Positions 43,980 to 53,270 of a stretch of 64,000 nt of DNA are shown here, piece by piece; the stretch's first letter is position 1, and every line of letters begins with the position of its first letter. The position numbers and the translations under genes are program-made. Source of the DNA: Spirochaetaceae bacterium (GTDB taxonomy: Bacteria; Spirochaetota; Spirochaetia; SZUA-6; Bin103); assembly GCA_028821475.1 (NCBI GenBank), contig JAPPGB010000105.1, forward strand, positions 1 through 64,000, read 5' to 3'. The notes below the pieces were generated by a model, which did no database searches, was not told the DNA's origin, and saw nothing but the letters and a program-made list of their open reading frames with translations.

Positions 43980-45140
43980 ATGAACGATCCCAAGATCACC
44001 AAGATAGAGATCCACGAGTACCGCTACGAACTGCCCGACATGGGGCATGACGAGGATGGCTTCAACATGGTGTACGAGCCGGGCGGACGGCTGGTCGGCG
44101 GCGGCCAGATTGTGCGCCTGGTCACGGACACCGGTCCGGTCGGCGAGTGCCTGGCGGGGCGTGCCTCCGAGCTGTCGACCATTCCGCAGTTCTGGCACTA
44201 CCTGAAGGGAAAGAGCGTCCTGCACCGTGAAAAGATCTACGACGACATCAAGCGCGCCCTGCGGCAGAGCGCCCGCATCGGCGTGGCGCCGATCGACAAT
44301 GCGCTGTGGGACATCGCCGGCAAGCTGTTCGACGTACCGATCCATCGCCTGCTCGGCGGCCACAAGGAGTCGGTACCGTGCTACGCCAGCACTTACCACG
44401 GCGACCAGGCCGGCGGCCTCGACAGCCCGCAGGCGTACGCCGACTTCGCGGTGCAGTGCCGGGAGATGGGATACCCGGCGTTCAAGATCCACGGCTGGAG
44501 CAAGGCGCCGGTGGCGCAGGAGGTGGCCAACGTGCTCGCAGTGCGCGAGGCGGTCGGCGAGGAAATGGACCTGATGCTCGACCCCGCCTGTGAGCTGCGC
44601 ACATTCGGCGACGCCGTCAAGGTGGGGCGCGCCTGCGACGAAGCCGGGTTCTTCTGGTACGAGGATCCGTTCCGCGACGGCGGCATCTCCCAGTTCGCGC
44701 ACCGCAAGCTGCGCCAGTTGATCAGGACCCCGCTGCTGCAGACCGAGCACGTGCGCTCGCTGGAGCCGCACATCGACTTCGTAGTGGCCGACGCCACCGA
44801 CTACGTGCGCGGCGACGTGGGTTACGACGGCATTACCGGGGTAATGAAGCTGGCCCACGCCGCCGAAGCGCTCGGCATCGACATCGAGTTTCACGGCCCG
44901 AGCCCGGCGGCGCGGCAGTGCATGGCCGCGATCCGCAACACCAACTACTACGAGATGGGCCTGCTCGGTCCCAACGCACCGCCGTCGCACGCCACCGAAC
45001 TGTACCTGGACCATCGCGATGAATTGGAAGCAATCGACAAACGCGGCCACGTGCCGGTGGGCCAGGCGCCCGGGCTCGGGGCGCAGATCAACTGGGACTG
45101 GGTTGCCGCCCACCGCACCGGCATCCGGACCTACGACTGA
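43980..45140 (+). CDS. Mandelate racemase/muconate-lactonizing (enolase superfamily) enzyme
   Basis: The product (386 aa) has the enolase-superfamily capping domain (ITKIEIHEYRYELP) and barrel. PAFKIHGWSK carries the Lys-x-x/His-type base segment, LMLDPACE the first metal ligand (Asp), FFWYEDPFRDG the second (Glu) and LLQTEH the third. The GPSPAARQCMA end is the usual C-terminal loop. It most likely dehydrates or epimerises a sugar acid. ATG 43980 was selected; the longer in-frame extension upstream is antisense to the SAF oxidoreductase. It precedes a PhyH gene with a 16-base gap. Confidence 0.9.
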   Translation: MNDPKITKIEIHEYRYELPDMGHDEDGFNMVYEPGGRLVGGGQIVRLVTDTGPVGECLAGRASELSTIPQFWHYLKGKSVLHREKIYDDIKRALRQSARIGVAPIDNALWDIAGKLFDVPIHRLLGGHKESVPCYASTYHGDQAGGLDSPQAYADFAVQCREMGYPAFKIHGWSKAPVAQEVANVLAVREAVGEEMDLMLDPACELRTFGDAVKVGRACDEAGFFWYEDPFRDGGISQFAHRKLRQLIRTPLLQTEHVRSLEPHIDFVVADATDYVRGDVGYDGITGVMKLAHAAEALGIDIEFHGPSPAARQCMAAIRNTNYYEMGLLGPNAPPSHATELYLDHRDELEAIDKRGHVPVGQAPGLGAQINWDWVAAHRTGIRTYD

Positions 45141-45156
45141 CCAGGAGAGACGACAG

Positions 45157-45972
45157 ATGACGAACGGCAACTCGGTGGTCGGCGACGCGCAGCGCGAGCG
45201 GTTTCGCGAGGAAGGGTTGTGCATCCTGGAGGGCGTGATCGATCCCGAGACGGTGACCATGCTGCGCGAGGAGTGCTCCTACTTTCTCGGCTACATCGAC
45301 GCGGTGATGGACGAGCAGGGCATCTCGTCCATCGGCATCACCCACCGCGGCAGCCGCTACTTCATCGCCAACCGCTACCGCACCAGCCGGCGCATGCGCG
45401 GCTTCATCTTCGGCGAGCTGATGGCGGAGGTGACGCGGCGCCTGCTCGGCGACGAGGTGTACCTGTTCAACGAGCAGTGGGTGGTCAAGGGGCCGGAGCA
45501 GGGCATGAAGTTCGCCTGGCACCAGGACTCCGGCTACGTCCGGACGCGCGACCCGAACGCCACCCACCCGCCCTACCTGACCTGCTGGTGTGCGCTCGAC
45601 GACGTCGACGAGGCCAACGGCACCGCGTACGTACTGCCGCATTCGCGCGGCGGCACGCGCGACACCATCTACCCGCACAGCCGCGAGGAGGGCAGCAACG
45701 ACTTGGTGGGGTACGCCGGCGACGACCCGGGCGAGCCGGTGATCGCACCGGCAGGGAGCATCGCGGCGTTCAGCAGCTACAACCTGCACCGCAGCGGCCC
45801 CAACACCAGCGACGGCATGCGCCGTGTCTACCTGCCGCAATACAGTAGCAGTCCGATCCGCGGCCGTGCCGGCGAACTGTGGGGCATGGCGGTGCCGTTC
45901 CTTGCCGGCGGACAGGTTGTCTACCGGGCCGACCGAGACACGCATGAGCGGTACGGGCCACACCGGGCGTAA
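45157..45972 (+). CDS. Phytanoyl-CoA dioxygenase (PhyH) family oxygenase
   Basis: The product (271 aa) is a non-haem Fe(II)/2-oxoglutarate oxygenase. The iron triad is visible as His122 and Asp124 in AWHQDSGY plus the distal His211 in NLHRSGPN, followed by the Arg for 2-oxoglutarate. It begins QRERFREEGLCILEGVID, a standard PhyH N-terminus. AGGAGA at a suitable distance supports ATG 45157. PhyH-family enzymes hydroxylate lipids, ectoine and natural products; the substrate here is unknown. It is probably cotranscribed with the enolase-superfamily gene. Confidence 0.92.
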   Translation: MTNGNSVVGDAQRERFREEGLCILEGVIDPETVTMLREECSYFLGYIDAVMDEQGISSIGITHRGSRYFIANRYRTSRRMRGFIFGELMAEVTRRLLGDEVYLFNEQWVVKGPEQGMKFAWHQDSGYVRTRDPNATHPPYLTCWCALDDVDEANGTAYVLPHSRGGTRDTIYPHSREEGSNDLVGYAGDDPGEPVIAPAGSIAAFSSYNLHRSGPNTSDGMRRVYLPQYSSSPIRGRAGELWGMAVPFLAGGQVVYRADRDTHERYGPHRA

Positions 45973-45993
45973 CGCGGCTCCCGCAAAAAACAG

Positions 45994-45999
45994 TACAAT
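45994..45999 (+). promoter_or_regulatory. Candidate -10 element before the DM13 gene
   Basis: TACAAT lies in an A-rich stretch (after CGCAAAAAACAG) just 7 bases before ATG 46006, implying a leaderless or very short leader transcript if used. No convincing -35 element stands 16-18 bases upstream. The A-rich patch is exceptional in this G+C-rich sequence and marks the only break between the PhyH and DM13 genes. Confidence 0.3.
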
Positions 46000-46005
46000 A
46001 GAAAC

Positions 46006-46683
46006 ATGAATCGGCGTGCAATAGTGACTGGGGCGATCGCGGTTGGAGCCGTGGTGGTGGTGGCCGTGGGCTGGTATCTGGCGTCGCCGCTGTTCATCAA
46101 TCGGATGGTCAGCGAGGCGTTCCCGATCGAGATACCGACCACGGCGGAGATGCGGGAGATGTCGGCGGACGAGATGGACGCCATGGAGCAGACGATCATG
46201 GACGCCATACCCTCCGCGGACGAGATGGACGCGATGCCGGAACGGGCACGCGAGCGCATCCGCAAGGACGTGGAGCGGTTCGCGGCGGCGATGCCGGACA
46301 AGCACACCATCGAGCCGATGCCGGGGGCGCCCGTGCTGCTGGCGGCCGGCGAGTTCCGTGACGCCGACCGGTTCCACAAGGGCAGCGGCCTCGCCAAGCT
46401 GTACGACATTCCGGCGATCGGCCGCGTGTTGCGTTTCGAGGAGTTCCGCGCCACCAACGGCCCCGACCTGCACGTCCTGCTGGCGGCCGCGCCGCTGCCC
46501 ACCAATCGCCACGACCTGGGCGAGTACATCGACCTGGGGTCTCTGAAGGGCAACGTCGGCGACCAGAACTACAACATACCGGAGGACGTGGACGTGGCGC
46601 GCTACGGCAGCGTGGTGATCTACTGCAAGCCGTTCCACGTCGTGTTCGCGACCGCCACCCTGAACCGCAACGGCGGCGGCTGA
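46006..46683 (+). CDS. Membrane-anchored DM13 domain protein
   Basis: The product (225 aa) has an N-terminal membrane anchor (AIAVGAVVVVAVGWYLASPL), then a Met/Glu-rich helical stalk (about residues 45-95), then a DM13 domain (about 108-222). Family hallmarks are GEFRDADRFHKGSG, VLRFEEFRATNGPDLHVLLA, DLGSLKGNVGDQNYNIP and VVIYCKPFHVVFATA. DM13 is an extracytoplasmic electron-transfer or redox-related domain often joined to DOMON domains; the Cys in YCKPF is the conserved one. Role here unknown. Confidence 0.88.
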   Translation: MNRRAIVTGAIAVGAVVVVAVGWYLASPLFINRMVSEAFPIEIPTTAEMREMSADEMDAMEQTIMDAIPSADEMDAMPERARERIRKDVERFAAAMPDKHTIEPMPGAPVLLAAGEFRDADRFHKGSGLAKLYDIPAIGRVLRFEEFRATNGPDLHVLLAAAPLPTNRHDLGEYIDLGSLKGNVGDQNYNIPEDVDVARYGSVVIYCKPFHVVFATATLNRNGGG

Positions 46684-46725
46684 GCGCGAGCCCCGCGCTC
46701 GCCTGCCCGCCTCTCGGGCGGCTTC

Positions 46726-47661
46726 CTACGCCAGGAGCACCAGGATCACGCCGGCCACCGCCAGCATGGTTGCGGCCAGGGTCATGGCACCGGGCGGTTC
46801 GCGCAGCAGCAGGGCACTCAGGGGGGCGGCGTACAGCGGCGCCGTGGCGCCGACGATGGCCGTGAAGGTGGCGCCCGCCAGCTTGATCGACTCCACGTAG
46901 AGCATTCCCACCACCACCCAGCCCAGCAGGCCGCCCAGGACCAGCAGCCACAGCGTGCGGCGGTCGCTGAGCACCCGCTCGGCGGCATCCAGCGCCCCGG
47001 GACGCCGCAGCGCCACGCTGAGCGACAGCAGTGCCGCGATCGGCACGCGCACGGCATTCACGGCCAGGGTGGTCATGCCCTCGGCGGCCTTGGCGGTCAG
47101 AATCACCTCCAGGCCCCAAACCGCCGCCGTGATCGTGGCCAGCAGCAGCCCGATCCTGCGCTTGCGCCGCGCAACATCCGGTACGGGGGCTTGCGTTCCG
47201 TCCGCCGCGGTCCTCGGCGCTGCCCGCGGCCGGCGCTCCGGGAGCGACAGCAGCGCCCCCGCCGCGACCACCAGCAGGGCGCCGAACATCGCCAGCAGCG
47301 GCGGCGCGTCTCCCAACAGGAGAAACCCGAACAGCATCGTGAATATCGGGAAGCTGCAGACCACCGGCACGGTACGCGCGACGCCCACCAAGCGCAGCGC
47401 CACCACGCTGCACGTGTCGCCGACCAGCCCGCCTACCACGATGGCCGCCACGATCAGCAGAACGCGCTCGGGGGTGAAGGTCGACGCCCCCGGTGCTCCC
47501 GCGGCCAGGAACCAGACCACGATCACCGCCGCTCCCAGCAGCGCACGCAGCCCGTTGAGCACGAACGGGTCCAGCCGCTGCGAAAGATGGCGCAACACGA
47601 CGCTGGTGGCGCTCCAGCACACGGCGTGCGCGAAGGCGATGAAGACGCCCACGGCGATCAT
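46726..47661 (-). CDS. EamA/DMT superfamily transporter
   Basis: The product (311 aa) has ten hydrophobic helices in two five-helix EamA repeats, split by a polar basic linker (VPDVARRKRRIGLLLA, about residue 165). It starts MIAVGVFIAFAHAVCWSATS, a typical DMT N-terminus. Such proteins export amino acids, purines or other metabolites. ATG 47661 is preferred because the upstream frame extension runs through the dispersed ~80-bp repeat and has no family features. Neighbours are tail to tail with DM13 and divergent from the 2TM coiled-coil gene. Confidence 0.87.
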   Translation of the reverse strand: MIAVGVFIAFAHAVCWSATSVVLRHLSQRLDPFVLNGLRALLGAAVIVVWFLAAGAPGASTFTPERVLLIVAAIVVGGLVGDTCSVVALRLVGVARTVPVVCSFPIFTMLFGFLLLGDAPPLLAMFGALLVVAAGALLSLPERRPRAAPRTAADGTQAPVPDVARRKRRIGLLLATITAAVWGLEVILTAKAAEGMTTLAVNAVRVPIAALLSLSVALRRPGALDAAERVLSDRRTLWLLVLGGLLGWVVVGMLYVESIKLAGATFTAIVGATAPLYAAPLSALLLREPPGAMTLAATMLAVAGVILVLLA

Positions 47662-47689
47662 CGCCGCTGCACCCGTGCGCGTCGATTGG

Positions 47690-47770
47690 AGCCCTTGGTC
47701 CGCAGAAGCCTGCCGGCAAGCGATGCTTGGGTATCGGTTTTCATCGTCTTCCCTGTCACGGAGTGACCGA
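47690..47770 (+). repeat. Dispersed two-hairpin repeat, copy 2 (intergenic)
   Basis: The core 47720-47770 is 44/51 identical to 28268-28318 by hand count, with weaker similarity leftwards to 47690. Both inverted repeats are kept: GATGCT-TG-GGTATC pairs when G-U wobbles are allowed, and GTCAC-GGA-GTGAC is retained with only the loop changed. It lies in the intergenic region between the EamA gene and the divergent 2TM gene, where it could affect either transcript. Confidence 0.75.
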
Positions 47771-47809
47771 ACCGACTCGTCACATGTTAGTATGATGATC
47801 ACAGGAACC

Positions 47810-48961
47810 ATGGGCAGGCAACCTAACGAGCCGGAAGAGCGCCCGGCGGCGAAAGGCCCGTTGCGCCAGCGGCTGGCAGGTTTTGTGCACCGGTGCCGCG
47901 CGCGGGCGGAGAGCGCCAAGTCCGCACTGACCGTGCACGGCGTCACCTACGCCGCCGTCAACGCCGGGCTCCTGCTGGTAAACCTGCTCACGTCACCTCG
48001 CTTTCTGTGGTTCCTGTTTCCGCTCGCCGCCTGGGGAATCGGGTTGCTGCACCACCATACCGAGGCCCGCGTCCGGGCGCGGGAGGCGCGCGAGGCCGCG
48101 GCGCTCCCACCGCTCACCAAGCGCGCGCTGCAGCGGGTTCGCAAGCTGTTCGCCGTTCGCCGCCGCCTGCGCCACCACCTCACCACGGCCGCGGGGCTGT
48201 CGGCGTTCCTGATCGGGCTCAACGTCCTCCTTACGCCGAGGGACGGCCCGTGGGCAATTATCCCGATTGTCCTGGCGCTCGGCCCTCCCCTTGCCATTCA
48301 CTACGCCGTGGCGCGCTCGCGGAGCCGGCGCCTGCGCCGCGAGTTGGCCGACGACGGATTGGACCTCGACTCGGCGGTTGCCGACTTGGCGACGCTCCCG
48401 GTGGACGACGCCGAGGTGCTGCTCTCCGATGCACCGCTGCTGGCGGAGGCGGCGGAACTGCGCGAGGCGATCCTCGCCGATCTGCAAGGCGGCGGGGCGG
48501 ACGCGGATCGCTGGCGCACGGAGCTGCAGCCGGAGCTCGACACCTATACGCGCCACATCGGCGCGCTGCTGCAGGCGCGCCGCGAGCTGGAACGCGCCGG
48601 CGCACGCGTATCCGCGGCGGAAATCACCGAGGAACTCGCCGTCCTGAACGGCAAGCTGGATGAAGCCACCTCCGCCGAGTTGCGCCGCGAATACCAAACG
48701 GCGGTGGCGCAGTACGAGGGGCAGCTCAAGTCGCTCCAGGATCTGCAGGAACGCATCGAAATGACCGATCTGCGTGCCAAGTCCGCGATACTGGCGCTGC
48801 GCCAACTCTCGCTCGACATTCCACGCCTGCGCGCCGCCCCCGCCGGTGAGCCGGCCGCCCTGGTATCGCTGCGCGGCAAGTCGCAGGAGTTGACCCGCTA
48901 CCTCGAAGACCTGCGCGCCGGCCACCGGGAACTCGACGACGCCGCGGTCCGCGCACCGTAG
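47810..48961 (+). CDS. 2TM-domain membrane protein with C-terminal coiled coil
   Basis: The product (383 aa) contains two pairs of membrane helices: YAAVNAGLLLVNLL with FLWFLFPLAAWGIGLLHHH, then LTTAAGLSAFLIGLNVLL with AIIPIVLALGPPLAIHYAV. The FLWFLFPLAAWGIGL segment matches the '2TM domain' family. A long cytoplasmic region rich in Leu, Glu and Ala follows (about residues 200-375), predicted as a coiled coil. Function unknown; similar proteins carry kinase or response-regulator partners, none of which is here. ATG 47810 has AGGA a few bases upstream; two nearby upstream ATGs (47792, 47795) are possible. A TATGAT at 47791 could serve as a -10 box. Confidence 0.78.
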   Translation: MGRQPNEPEERPAAKGPLRQRLAGFVHRCRARAESAKSALTVHGVTYAAVNAGLLLVNLLTSPRFLWFLFPLAAWGIGLLHHHTEARVRAREAREAAALPPLTKRALQRVRKLFAVRRRLRHHLTTAAGLSAFLIGLNVLLTPRDGPWAIIPIVLALGPPLAIHYAVARSRSRRLRRELADDGLDLDSAVADLATLPVDDAEVLLSDAPLLAEAAELREAILADLQGGGADADRWRTELQPELDTYTRHIGALLQARRELERAGARVSAAEITEELAVLNGKLDEATSAELRREYQTAVAQYEGQLKSLQDLQERIEMTDLRAKSAILALRQLSLDIPRLRAAPAGEPAALVSLRGKSQELTRYLEDLRAGHRELDDAAVRAP

Positions 48962-48973
48962 GCCGAGACTGCC

Positions 48974-50851
48974 ATGGCCCGTCCCTCCCCCGGCATCGAC
49001 GGCCGGCTCACCGACTACGGCGACCCCGGCTTCAGTTCTTTTCTCCGGCGTGCATTCCTGGCGTCAGCCGGGTACGACGATGCCGACGTCGACCGGCCGG
49101 TGGTGGCCATCGTGGACACCAGCTCCGACTACACCACCTGTCACCGTGACATGCCGGCGCTGCTGGCCGCGGTGCGCCGCGGCGTGCTGCAGGGCGGTGC
49201 GCTGCCGCTCACCCTGCCCACCCTCTCGCTGGGCGAGATCCTGATCTCGCCCACCTCGATGCTGTACCGCAACCTGCTCGCGATGGAGACCGAGGAGGCG
49301 CTCACCGCCTACCCGATGGATGCGGCGGTGCTGCTCGGCGGCTGCGACAAGACGGTGCCGGCGCAGTTGATGGCCGCCGCATCGGCGGACGTGCCGGTGG
49401 TATCGGTGGTGACCGGTCCGATGCGCACCGGCTTCTGGCGCGGCACCAGGCTCGGCGCCTGCACCGACTGCCGCGCGCACTGGCAGCAGTTCCGCGCCGG
49501 CGAGCTGGCCGGCCATGAACTGAGCGAGGTGCAGCAGGAGCTGTGCCCCACCGGCGGCACCTGCATGGTGATGGGCACCGCCTCCACGATGGCGTGCCTC
49601 GGCGAAGCGCTCGGGCTGATGCTGCCGGGCGGCGCCGCCGCCCCCTCCGGCTCCGGCGCCCGCCTGCGCCACGCCGTGGCATCCGGCCGCCGTGCCGCCG
49701 CCCTGGCGCAGGCGCCGGTCCGCCCGCGGCAGGTGCTCACGGCGGCGGCGTTCGCCAACGCGGTTAGCGTCCTGCTGGCGATCGGCGGCTCCACCAACGC
49801 CATCATCCACCTGCTGGCGATCGCTCGCCGCGCCGGCGTGCCGTTGACCCTGGCCGACTTCGAGGCGGCCGCCGCGCGCGTCCCGCTGCTGGTCAACTGC
49901 AAGCCGAGTGGCGCGCTGTGGCTGGAGGACCTGCACCGCGCCGGCGGCATGCCGGCAGTGCTCGCCGAGCTGCGTCCGCTGCTGCACCTCGACGCCCGGT
50001 GCGTGAGCGGACGGACGCTGGGTGAACAACTCGCCGCGCGCCGCGTGTCTGCCACGAAGGTCGCCGAAGCCGCTGGCGGCGCCGGCGAAGCGGGCCGCTC
50101 CGCCGCGAGCGACAAACCGCCGGAAGCGGCCACAACGAACGCCGGGAGTACCCGCCACGAGGTTGAGAAGGGCAAGAGCGGGCGCTCACTCACCGCCCGA
50201 TCCATCGCCCACGACCGCGTAATCGGCACGCTGGACGAGCCGATCGGTCCGCCGGGGGCGCTCACGGTGCTGCGCGGCTCGCTGGCACCGGACGGGGCGG
50301 TGCTGAAGCGCTCCGCCGCCACGCCCGCCCTGCTGCGGCACCGCGGACCGGCGCTGGTGTTCGAGTCGCCCGCGGACTTGGCGGACCGCATCGACGATCC
50401 GGACCTGCCGGTGACCCCCGGCCACGTCCTTGTGCTGCGCAACAGCGGCCCCGCGGCGGCCGGCATGCCGGAGACCGGGTCCGTGCCGATTCCCCGCAAG
50501 CTGGCGGAGGCCGGCGTGCGTGACATGGTACGAGTGTCGGACGCGCGCATGAGCGGCACCGCCGGCGGCACCGTGGTGCTGCATTGCTCGCCGGAGGCGG
50601 CGCGCGGCGGCCCGCTGGCCCTGGTCGAAGACGGCGACCAGATCGAGCTGGACGCCGACCGCGGACGGATCGACCTGTTGGTATCCGAGCGGGAACTGGC
50701 CGCCCGCCGGACGCGCGCGCCCCTACCGCCGGCACCGCCCCGGCGCGGCTGGCGGCGCCTGCACGCCGAGCACGTGCTGCCCGCCCACCTCGGCGCCGAC
50801 CTGGACTTTCTCGCGCCCGACCCCGGCACAGCGAAGAAAGACGGGCAGTGA
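48974..50851 (+). CDS. IlvD/Edd family dehydratase (probable sugar-acid dehydratase)
   Basis: The product (625 aa) has the Fe-S dehydratase hallmarks: GGCDKTVPA (second cluster Cys), CPTGGTCMVMGTASTM (third Cys region), NAVSVLLAIGGSTNAIIHL, the C-terminal swivel domain with GPALVFES and RMSGTAGGTVVLHCSPEA. The first ligand region reads DTSSDYTTCHRDMP. The lack of typical DHAD spacing and the catabolic surroundings favour a pentonate/hexonate dehydratase over IlvD. There is a ~45-residue low-complexity insertion between the two domains (about 355-400, Ala/Gly/Ser/Lys-rich). It begins 12 bases after the 2TM gene. Confidence 0.88.
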   Translation: MARPSPGIDGRLTDYGDPGFSSFLRRAFLASAGYDDADVDRPVVAIVDTSSDYTTCHRDMPALLAAVRRGVLQGGALPLTLPTLSLGEILISPTSMLYRNLLAMETEEALTAYPMDAAVLLGGCDKTVPAQLMAAASADVPVVSVVTGPMRTGFWRGTRLGACTDCRAHWQQFRAGELAGHELSEVQQELCPTGGTCMVMGTASTMACLGEALGLMLPGGAAAPSGSGARLRHAVASGRRAAALAQAPVRPRQVLTAAAFANAVSVLLAIGGSTNAIIHLLAIARRAGVPLTLADFEAAAARVPLLVNCKPSGALWLEDLHRAGGMPAVLAELRPLLHLDARCVSGRTLGEQLAARRVSATKVAEAAGGAGEAGRSAASDKPPEAATTNAGSTRHEVEKGKSGRSLTARSIAHDRVIGTLDEPIGPPGALTVLRGSLAPDGAVLKRSAATPALLRHRGPALVFESPADLADRIDDPDLPVTPGHVLVLRNSGPAAAGMPETGSVPIPRKLAEAGVRDMVRVSDARMSGTAGGTVVLHCSPEAARGGPLALVEDGDQIELDADRGRIDLLVSERELAARRTRAPLPPAPPRRGWRRLHAEHVLPAHLGADLDFLAPDPGTAKKDGQ

Positions 50852-50866
50852 CTACGCCGCGGCGCG

Positions 50867-51745
50867 CTATTCGATGATCTTGGTGAGCGGATACTCCACG
50901 ATGCCGCTCGCCCCGGCCTCCTTGAGGCGTGGAATGATGTCGCGCACCACCGCCTCGTCGATCACCGTGTTGACTGCGATCCAGTCGCCGTTCACCAGCC
51001 CCGACAGGGTCGGTTTCTGCAACGCCGGAAGGACCGCCACCACGCCGTCCACCTTGTCCTGCGGCACGTTCATCATCAGCCCCACCTTGCCCTCGGCCGC
51101 CATCGCGCCGCGCAGCATGAGCGTGATGTTGTTGATCTTGCGCCGCTTCCACTCGTCCTGCCACGCCGTTTCGTTGGCGATCAGCCGCGGCGTACTCTCC
51201 ACGATCGTGTCGACGATGCGCAGGTTGTTGGCGCGCAGCGAGCTGCCGGTTTCGGTAATCTCCACGATGGCGTCCGCAAGGCGCGGCGGCTTCACCTCGG
51301 TGGCGCCCCAGGAAAACTCCACGTGCGCCTGCACGCCGTGCCGCTTCAGGTAGTCGGTGGTGAGGTTCACCGCCTCGGTGGCGATGTGCTTGCCCTGCAG
51401 GTCGCGCGCGCTGTGCACCGGGGAGTCCTCCGGCACCGCCAGCACCCAGCGCACCGGCCGGCGGCTCACCTTCGAGAACACCAGCTCGGCGACTTCCACC
51501 ACCGTGGCGCGGTTCTCGACGATCCAGTCGTGCCCGGTCAGCCCCGCGTCCATCACGCCGTCCTGGACGTAGCGAGCCATCTCCTGGGCGCGGATCAGGA
51601 TGCACTCCATCTCCGGGTCGTCGATCTCCGGGTAGTAGGAGCGCGACCGGAAGGTGATGCGGTACCCCGCCTGCTGGAACAGCTCGGCGGTGGCGTCCTG
51701 CAGGCTGCCGGCCGGGATGCCGAACTTCAGTACCCGCGGGCTCAT
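50867..51745 (-). CDS. hisG: ATP phosphoribosyltransferase, long form
   Basis: The product (292 aa) catalyses the first step of histidine synthesis from ATP and PRPP. The start [20 protein letters not shown] and the periplasmic-binding-protein-like catalytic domain ([31 protein letters not shown] for PRPP/phosphate binding) are clear. A C-terminal ACT-like regulatory domain ([20 protein letters not shown]) marks the long HisG type, normally feedback-inhibited by histidine and independent of HisZ. ATG 51745 overlaps the hisI stop (ATGA), so it is translated after hisI. Confidence 0.95.
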   Translation of the reverse strand: MSPRVLKFGIPAGSLQDATAELFQQAGYRITFRSRSYYPEIDDPEMECILIRAQEMARYVQDGVMDAGLTGHDWIVENRATVVEVAELVFSKVSRRPVRWVLAVPEDSPVHSARDLQGKHIATEAVNLTTDYLKRHGVQAHVEFSWGATEVKPPRLADAIVEITETGSSLRANNLRIVDTIVESTPRLIANETAWQDEWKRRKINNITLMLRGAMAAEGKVGLMMNVPQDKVDGVVAVLPALQKPTLSGLVNGDWIAVNTVIDEAVVRDIIPRLKEAGASGIVEYPLTKIIE

Positions 51746-52140
51746 CGGCCGTACACCGCCTCGGGATCGAACACCCGCTCCGCGACCACGTGCAGTTCTC
51801 CGTCGGCCACGTGACGAAAGAAACAACTCCGGTAGCCCTCATGGCAGGCGGCACCGCCGATCTGCCGTACCTTCACCAGGATCGCGTCGCCGTCACAGTC
51901 CACGTACAGCCCGCGCAGCTCCTGCACGTTGCCGCTCTCCTCGCCCTTGCGCCACAGCTTGTTGCGGCTGCGCGAAAAGTAGCACACGCGGCCGGTGCGC
52001 AGCGTCTCGGCGAGCGCCTCGCGGTTCATGTACGCCATCATCAGCACCGCGCCGTCCTCATCATCCTGCGCGATGACCGGCACCATACCGCCGAGCTTGT
52101 CGAAATCGACCACCCCATCCGACCCATCCAACACTGACAT
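51742..52140 (-). CDS. hisI: Phosphoribosyl-AMP cyclohydrolase
   Basis: The product (132 aa) opens the adenine ring of phosphoribosyl-AMP, the third step of histidine synthesis. LVPVIAQD-like [20 protein letters not shown] is followed by [20 protein letters not shown] and the metal-ligand [20 protein letters not shown] with the CHxGxxSCF region. No HisE domain follows, so pyrophosphohydrolase must be encoded elsewhere. It overlaps hisG by 4 bases in a two-gene hisI-hisG unit detached from the rest of the his genes. Confidence 0.95.
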   Translation of the reverse strand: MSVLDGSDGVVDFDKLGGMVPVIAQDDEDGAVLMMAYMNREALAETLRTGRVCYFSRSRNKLWRKGEESGNVQELRGLYVDCDGDAILVKVRQIGGAACHEGYRSCFFRHVADGELHVVAERVFDPEAVYGR

Positions 52141-52244
52141 CGCTCGCTCCTCCTTGCGATTCCGCCTACAAGGTAATCATTCGTACACCGGAGCACGAAC
52201 CCCGCCTCCACGCGTCGCGGCGACGGATCCACCGGGCCGGCGCG

Positions 52245-53270
52245 TCATATCGCGATCCCGGTCTCGCCGCCCGGCGCGGCAGCCGGGAATCGAGCCGCCG
52301 CCGCCTCGAACTCGGCCCAGATACCCTCCGGCAACTCCGCGGTGGCATGCCGGTAGCTGGCAGCGATCTCCGCCGCGTCGCGGCTGCCGACCAGCGTCGA
52401 CCCGATGCCCGTGTTGCGGGTGCTGAACTGCACCGCCAGCGCGCCCACGTCGACGCCGCGCTCCCGGCACCAGGCGTATACCGCGGCCGCGCGCTGCACG
52501 TCCCGCGGCTCCTGGTTGCCGGAGCGCGCCGGGTCAGCCGGGTCGGGGCCGGCGAGCAGTCCGCGCAGGTAGGGCGACGCGTTCACCACGCCGACATCGT
52601 GCTCCCGCGCCAACTCGATCAGCGAACGGGCGCTGTCGCGCACCGGGCTGTAGTCGTAGGGCAACAGCACCACGTCGAAACGGCCGTCCTCGATGCAGCG
52701 GCGGTGCCAGCGGTGGTTGCGCACCCCGAGACCGAGCGCGCCCACCTTGCCGGCGGCCTTGAGCTCCTCGATGGCCTCGGCGCCGCCGCCGCCGGCCAGA
52801 ACCTGGTCCACGTGCTCGTCCGACACGGGATCGTGTATGAACACGATGTCGAGGTAGTCGCGCCCGAGCGCGTCCCGGCTGATGGCGAGCGACCTGCGCA
52901 CCGACGCTCCGTCGTATTGCCCCACCATCCCGGAGCGAGTGCCCACCTTGGTCGACACGTAAAGCCCGTCCCGCTGTTCCGGGCTCAATCCGCTCAGCGC
53001 GACACCCAGGCTGCGCTCGGCGACCTCGTCCTGGTAAAACGGTGACGTGTCGATGTAGTTGATCCCGAACTCCACCGCCGCCCGTACCGTGGCGGACGCA
53101 ATCTCCGCGCGCTCGGCGACCGGATTGTCGCGCTCGCGCGCCGCGCCCAGGAACGCACCGCCCAGCCCCAGCACGGAGACCTCCAGGCCGGTGCGTCCCA
53201 GTCTCCTGCGCGGCAGGGTCGCGCGCGCCGGCCCGGCCGCTGCTGCCCTCTCCTGTTCCACGGGCCGCAC
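52245..53270 (-). CDS. Aldo/keto reductase (AKR), galactose/L-fucose dehydrogenase-like
   Basis: The product (about 341 aa) is an AKR TIM barrel: LGRTGLEVSVLGLGGAFLG, catalytic tetrad Asp/Tyr in YIDTSPFYQ, Lys in VSTKVG, His in VFIHDP, then GSTLVGSRDAAEI at the cofactor end. The sequence type resembles NAD-dependent D-threo-aldose/L-fucose dehydrogenases. The start is GTG 53270 or GTG 53261; neither has a strong ribosome binding site. It diverges from the MFS gene at 53385. Confidence 0.9.
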   Translation of the reverse strand: MRPVEQERAAAAGPARATLPRRRLGRTGLEVSVLGLGGAFLGAARERDNPVAERAEIASATVRAAVEFGINYIDTSPFYQDEVAERSLGVALSGLSPEQRDGLYVSTKVGTRSGMVGQYDGASVRRSLAISRDALGRDYLDIVFIHDPVSDEHVDQVLAGGGGAEAIEELKAAGKVGALGLGVRNHRWHRRCIEDGRFDVVLLPYDYSPVRDSARSLIELAREHDVGVVNASPYLRGLLAGPDPADPARSGNQEPRDVQRAAAVYAWCRERGVDVGALAVQFSTRNTGIGSTLVGSRDAAEIAASYRHATAELPEGIWAEFEAAAARFPAAAPGGETGIAI

